7,658 nt of DNA, taken from positions 1-7,658 of the forward strand of contig JAJZIE010000112.1 in the NCBI GenBank assembly GCA_021810725.1, read 5' to 3'. Each line of letters begins with the position of its first letter. The first letter of the stretch is position 1. This document shows, piece by piece, positions 5,286 to 7,658 of this stretch. The position numbers were made by a program, and so were the translations under genes. Origin of the DNA: Bacillota bacterium. GTDB taxonomy: Bacteria; Bacillota; Sulfobacillia; JAJZYS01; JAJYTV01. Under the pieces are notes generated by a model. The model searched no databases, was not told where the DNA came from, and saw only the letters and a list, made by a program, of their open reading frames with translations.

Positions 5286-7385
5286 ATGGCGGCCGGCAAA
5301 GGCAGACACCGGGCGCGTCGCGCCTTCGGCGGGATTCGCTATCTCCTCGCCGCGCTCACACTGTTCGTCGGGCTCTTCATCACCGCGGGGCTCGGCGCCT
5401 TCGTCATGCCCCTGCCCGCTTCCGCCACCATCGCGCCGACGCTGGTCTATGACCGCACGGGCCAGCTGATCGGCACCCTCTCGCCCCAGAGCCGCATGCC
5501 GGTCTCGTACCGTCAGCTGCCGAAATCCCTGCAGAACGCCATCGTCGCCACGGAGGACAAGACCTTCTGGACCAACATCGGCGTCAACCCGACGTCGATC
5601 CTGCGCGCCGCCCTCGTGGACATCACCCACGGCACCATCGTGGAAGGCGGTTCCACCCTGACGCAGGAGCTCGCGAAGAACCTCTTCCTGACCGAGGAGC
5701 GGACCTTCTCGCGCAAGTTCGCGGAGGTCTTCCTCGCCCTCAGGCTCACGGCGACCTTCCCCAAGCGCGACATCCTCACGATGTACTTCAACACCGTCTA
5801 CTTCGGCGAAGGGGCCTGGGGTATCGGGGAGGCGTCCCGCACCTACTTCGGCATCGCGCCCCAGCAGCTCAGCCTCGCGCAATCCGCCCTGCTCGCGGGC
5901 CTCGTCGCGGCGCCGAGCGCCTACGATCCCTACCACTACCCGAGCCTGGCGCACTCGCGGCGCGCCTGGGTCCTGCACCGCATGGAGTCCATGGGCTTCA
6001 TCACGAAGGCCGAGGAGCAGTCCGCGGCCAGCGCGCCGCTCAACCTCGCGGGGTCGGCGAACTCGGCTCCGATCGCCCCCTATGCCTTCGAGGCGACCCT
6101 GCAGGAGCTGCAGGCCAAAGACCCGAGCCTCGCCCAGGACCTGCCGCTCGGCGGCTACAAGATCTACACGACGCTCGACCTCCACGACCAGCTCTCGGCG
6201 GACCAGGCCGTGGCCAACGCCATGCCGCCGGTTTCGAGCACATGGCAAGGGGCGCCGGAACCGGAGGGGGCCCTCGTCTCCCTCGACCCGCGCAGCGGCG
6301 GCGTGCGGGCGCTTGTCGGCGGCCGCGACGCGCAGACCGCACCGTTCGACCGCGCGGTGGACGCCTACCGCCAGGTGGGCTCCACCTTCAAGCCCTTCCT
6401 CTACACGACGCTCCTCGAGACCAAGCACTACACCGCCGCCTCGATCATGAGCGACAGCCCTGTCTCCTTCGTCGGCGTCGACGGCCAGCGCTACTACCCG
6501 CGCAACGCCGGCGGGGAGGTGGCCGGGCCGATCCCCGTCCGCCGGGCGCTCGCCATCTCGGACAACGTCATCGCGATCAAGTGGGCGGACATGGTGGGAC
6601 CCCAGGCGATCATCCGCACGGCCGAGGCCTTTGGCATCCCGGGGCCCCTGCCGAACAACCTGACGATCACCCTCGGCTCCGCCTCGATCTCGCCGATCGA
6701 GCTCGCGCAGGCCTACCAGGCCTTCGCCGACGGCGGCGTCTGGCACGACGCGCACATCGTGAACCGCGTCGTCGGGCCATCGGGCCGCGTCGTCTACCGG
6801 GCCAAGGTGACGTCGCACAGGGCCACAACGCCGCAGGTGGCGTACGTTATGACGAAGCTGATGGAGGCCGTCTTCAACCCCGGTGGCACGGGCTATGGCC
6901 TCTCGCAGAACCTCAATTTCCCCGTCGCCGGCAAGACCGGCACGACGAACAACCTGATCGACGGCTGGTTCGCCGGCTACTCGTCGCGCCTCGTCACCGT
7001 GGTCTGGGTGGGGAACGACGATCCGAACCACTCGAACCCCGGCCAGGGCGCCGCGACGGCAGGTCCCGTCTGGAGCGATTACATGGCCCTCGCGGAGAAC
7101 GGCAATCCTCCACCGGACTTCAGGCGCCCGCGTGGCGTCGTGTCCGTGCCGATGGCCACGCTCGACGGCATGCTGCCGAACCCGACAGAACCCTCCTACT
7201 ACGAGTGGTTCCTGCGCGGCACGCAACCGACGGCGGTCTCGCCGATCCAGTACACCGGCCCCTGGACGCTCTGGCCGAAGAACCCTGGGACATGGTATTA
7301 CGCCTACCACGGGCCACAGGGCCACAACCCTCTCTGGGTGAAGCTGATGGGCTTCCCGAAGGGCCAGGGCGGGGGCGGCGGCTAG
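5286..7385 (+). CDS. Class A penicillin-binding protein (bifunctional transglycosylase/transpeptidase)
   Basis: Peptidoglycan synthase that polymerises lipid II and cross-links stem peptides outside the membrane. The 699-residue product has a short basic cytoplasmic tail, one membrane helix (about 17-40), then a GT51 transglycosylase domain: E-D-K-T-F at 90-94 with the catalytic glutamate Glu90, G-G-S-T-L-T-Q-E at 121-128, and R-K-F-A-E at 143-147. The transpeptidase domain follows, with S-T-F-K at 366-369 (nucleophile Ser366), S-D-N at 425-427 and K-T-G-T at 550-553, so both activities look intact. The GT51 His of the E-D-x-x-F-x-x-H motif is Asn97. The C-terminus is Trp-rich and ends in a run of glycines, as in many Bacillota class A PBPs. 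Start 5286 is chosen over 5238 because it has the better ribosome-binding site; 5238 would add 16 residues. An ECF-type promoter lies upstream, and the gene is divergent from the reductase. Confidence 0.95.
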   Translation: MAAGKGRHRARRAFGGIRYLLAALTLFVGLFITAGLGAFVMPLPASATIAPTLVYDRTGQLIGTLSPQSRMPVSYRQLPKSLQNAIVATEDKTFWTNIGVNPTSILRAALVDITHGTIVEGGSTLTQELAKNLFLTEERTFSRKFAEVFLALRLTATFPKRDILTMYFNTVYFGEGAWGIGEASRTYFGIAPQQLSLAQSALLAGLVAAPSAYDPYHYPSLAHSRRAWVLHRMESMGFITKAEEQSAASAPLNLAGSANSAPIAPYAFEATLQELQAKDPSLAQDLPLGGYKIYTTLDLHDQLSADQAVANAMPPVSSTWQGAPEPEGALVSLDPRSGGVRALVGGRDAQTAPFDRAVDAYRQVGSTFKPFLYTTLLETKHYTAASIMSDSPVSFVGVDGQRYYPRNAGGEVAGPIPVRRALAISDNVIAIKWADMVGPQAIIRTAEAFGIPGPLPNNLTITLGSASISPIELAQAYQAFADGGVWHDAHIVNRVVGPSGRVVYRAKVTSHRATTPQVAYVMTKLMEAVFNPGGTGYGLSQNLNFPVAGKTGTTNNLIDGWFAGYSSRLVTVVWVGNDDPNHSNPGQGAATAGPVWSDYMALAENGNPPPDFRRPRGVVSVPMATLDGMLPNPTEPSYYEWFLRGTQPTAVSPIQYTGPWTLWPKNPGTWYYAYHGPQGHNPLWVKLMGFPKGQGGGGG

Positions 7386-7393
7386 GCCGCCCC
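7372..7393. terminator. GC hairpin over the PBP stop, between convergent genes
   Basis: GGGGCGGC (7372-7379) and GCCGCCCC (7386-7393) pair perfectly around GGCTAG, which holds the PBP stop codon. Only 16 bases separate the two convergent genes, so it may end transcripts from both sides. There is no T-run, and the left arm is part of the glycine codon run, so pairing may be incidental. Confidence 0.4.
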
Positions 7394-7401
7394 GCCGCCG
7401 T

Positions 7402-7658
7402 CTAGCGCCGCGCGTTCACCGTCCAGGCCCTGCGGCCGCCGGATGTCCCCTCGATCTTGAAGCCGGCCTCGCCCAGGAGACGCCGCACCTCGCTCGGCCT
7501 GCGTCTGTCCGGATCGCCAAGCTGCTCGGTCACCGACAGGAGGCCACCAGGCCGCAGCACCCGGTGCAGCTCCATGAGGCCTGCCTGGGCATCCGGCAGC
7601 TCCCCAAGCACCGCCACGAGCAACGCCGCGTCAAACTGCCCGTTCTCGAACGGCAGAT
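7402..7658 (-). CDS. SAM-dependent methyltransferase (Methyltransf_11/UbiE-like), C-terminal part; 5' end outside window
   Basis: Only the last 85 or so codons are present; the frame stays open to the window edge, so the gene begins beyond 7658. The visible part reads L-P-F-E-N-G-Q-F-D-A-A-L, then E-L-H-R-V-L-R-P-G-G-L-L-S-V-T-E, then L-L-G-E-A-G-F near the end. These are the post-motif II and III signatures of class I Rossmann methyltransferases, where the F-D-A strand and the R-V-L-R-P-G-G turn are highly conserved. The SAM-binding glycine loop is not in the window and the substrate cannot be told. A start inside the window (7623) would remove half the fold and is rejected. It is convergent with the PBP gene and ends with TAG inside CTAG. 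Confidence 0.85.
   Translation of the reverse strand, partial: LPFENGQFDAALLVAVLGELPDAQAGLMELHRVLRPGGLLSVTEQLGDPDRRRPSEVRRLLGEAGFKIEGTSGGRRAWTVNARR

Noticed and set aside
4024..5469. 481-codon open frame on the plus strand
   Set aside because: It is antisense to the reductase and then runs through the promoter region into the PBP gene in the wrong frame; no recognisable fold.
5091..7325. 744-codon open frame on the minus strand
   Set aside because: It lies antisense to the PBP gene, whose motifs are unmistakable. The product is rich in Arg, Gly, Asp and Val with no domain, as is typical of antisense frames in GC-rich DNA.

Overview
This is a GC-rich bacterial window (roughly 65-70% G+C by eye) whose genes mostly belong to the cell envelope. 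An S-layer homology (SLH) protein, a YumC-type ferredoxin/flavodoxin-NADP reductase, a class A penicillin-binding protein with a glycine-rich tail, and a promoter matching the Bacillus sigma-W consensus together suggest a high-GC member of the Bacillota (for example a Symbiobacterium-, Thermaerobacter- or Limnochordia-like lineage). The lineage is inference; nothing here fixes the genus.

Layout from left to right. (1) The 3' part of a plus-strand lipoprotein gene (to 1117) encodes an Asp-box/BNR beta-propeller related to Ycf48-like proteins. A perfect 14-bp hairpin follows it (1139-1170). (2) A 400-bp non-coding stretch (1171-1570) contains a markedly AT-richer island (about 45% G+C at 1261-1500) with an 8-bp inverted repeat and a 14/15-bp tandem repeat. 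(3) A large secreted modular protein (1571-3991, probable TTG start) has a signal peptide, about two SLH units, an unassigned segment, three tandem Ig-like repeats and a C-terminal Rv2525c-like/DUF1906 glycoside-hydrolase-like domain. (4) Convergent to it, and sharing the palindromic stop CTAG, is the reductase gene (minus strand, 3988-4998). (5) A divergent control region of about 290 bp (4999-5285) carries a possible housekeeping promoter for the reductase, a 13-bp palindrome, and an exact TGAAAC-N16-CGTA extracytoplasmic-function (ECF) sigma promoter facing the PBP gene. The PBP ribosome-binding site lies in the loop of an 8-bp hairpin. (6) The bifunctional class A PBP (5286-7385) has transglycosylase and transpeptidase motifs. 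(7) Convergent to it is the 3' end of a SAM-dependent methyltransferase gene (minus strand, 7402 to the window edge).

How they work together: the PBP builds peptidoglycan, and the SLH protein is probably held on the wall and may bind or cut wall glycan. The ECF promoter suggests the PBP is part of an envelope-stress response. The reductase and methyltransferase have no obvious functional link. I found no CRISPR array, RNA gene, insertion sequence, phage gene or defence system. The most notable items are the ECF promoter and the SLH/Ig/DUF1906 architecture; no clearly new multi-gene system is visible.
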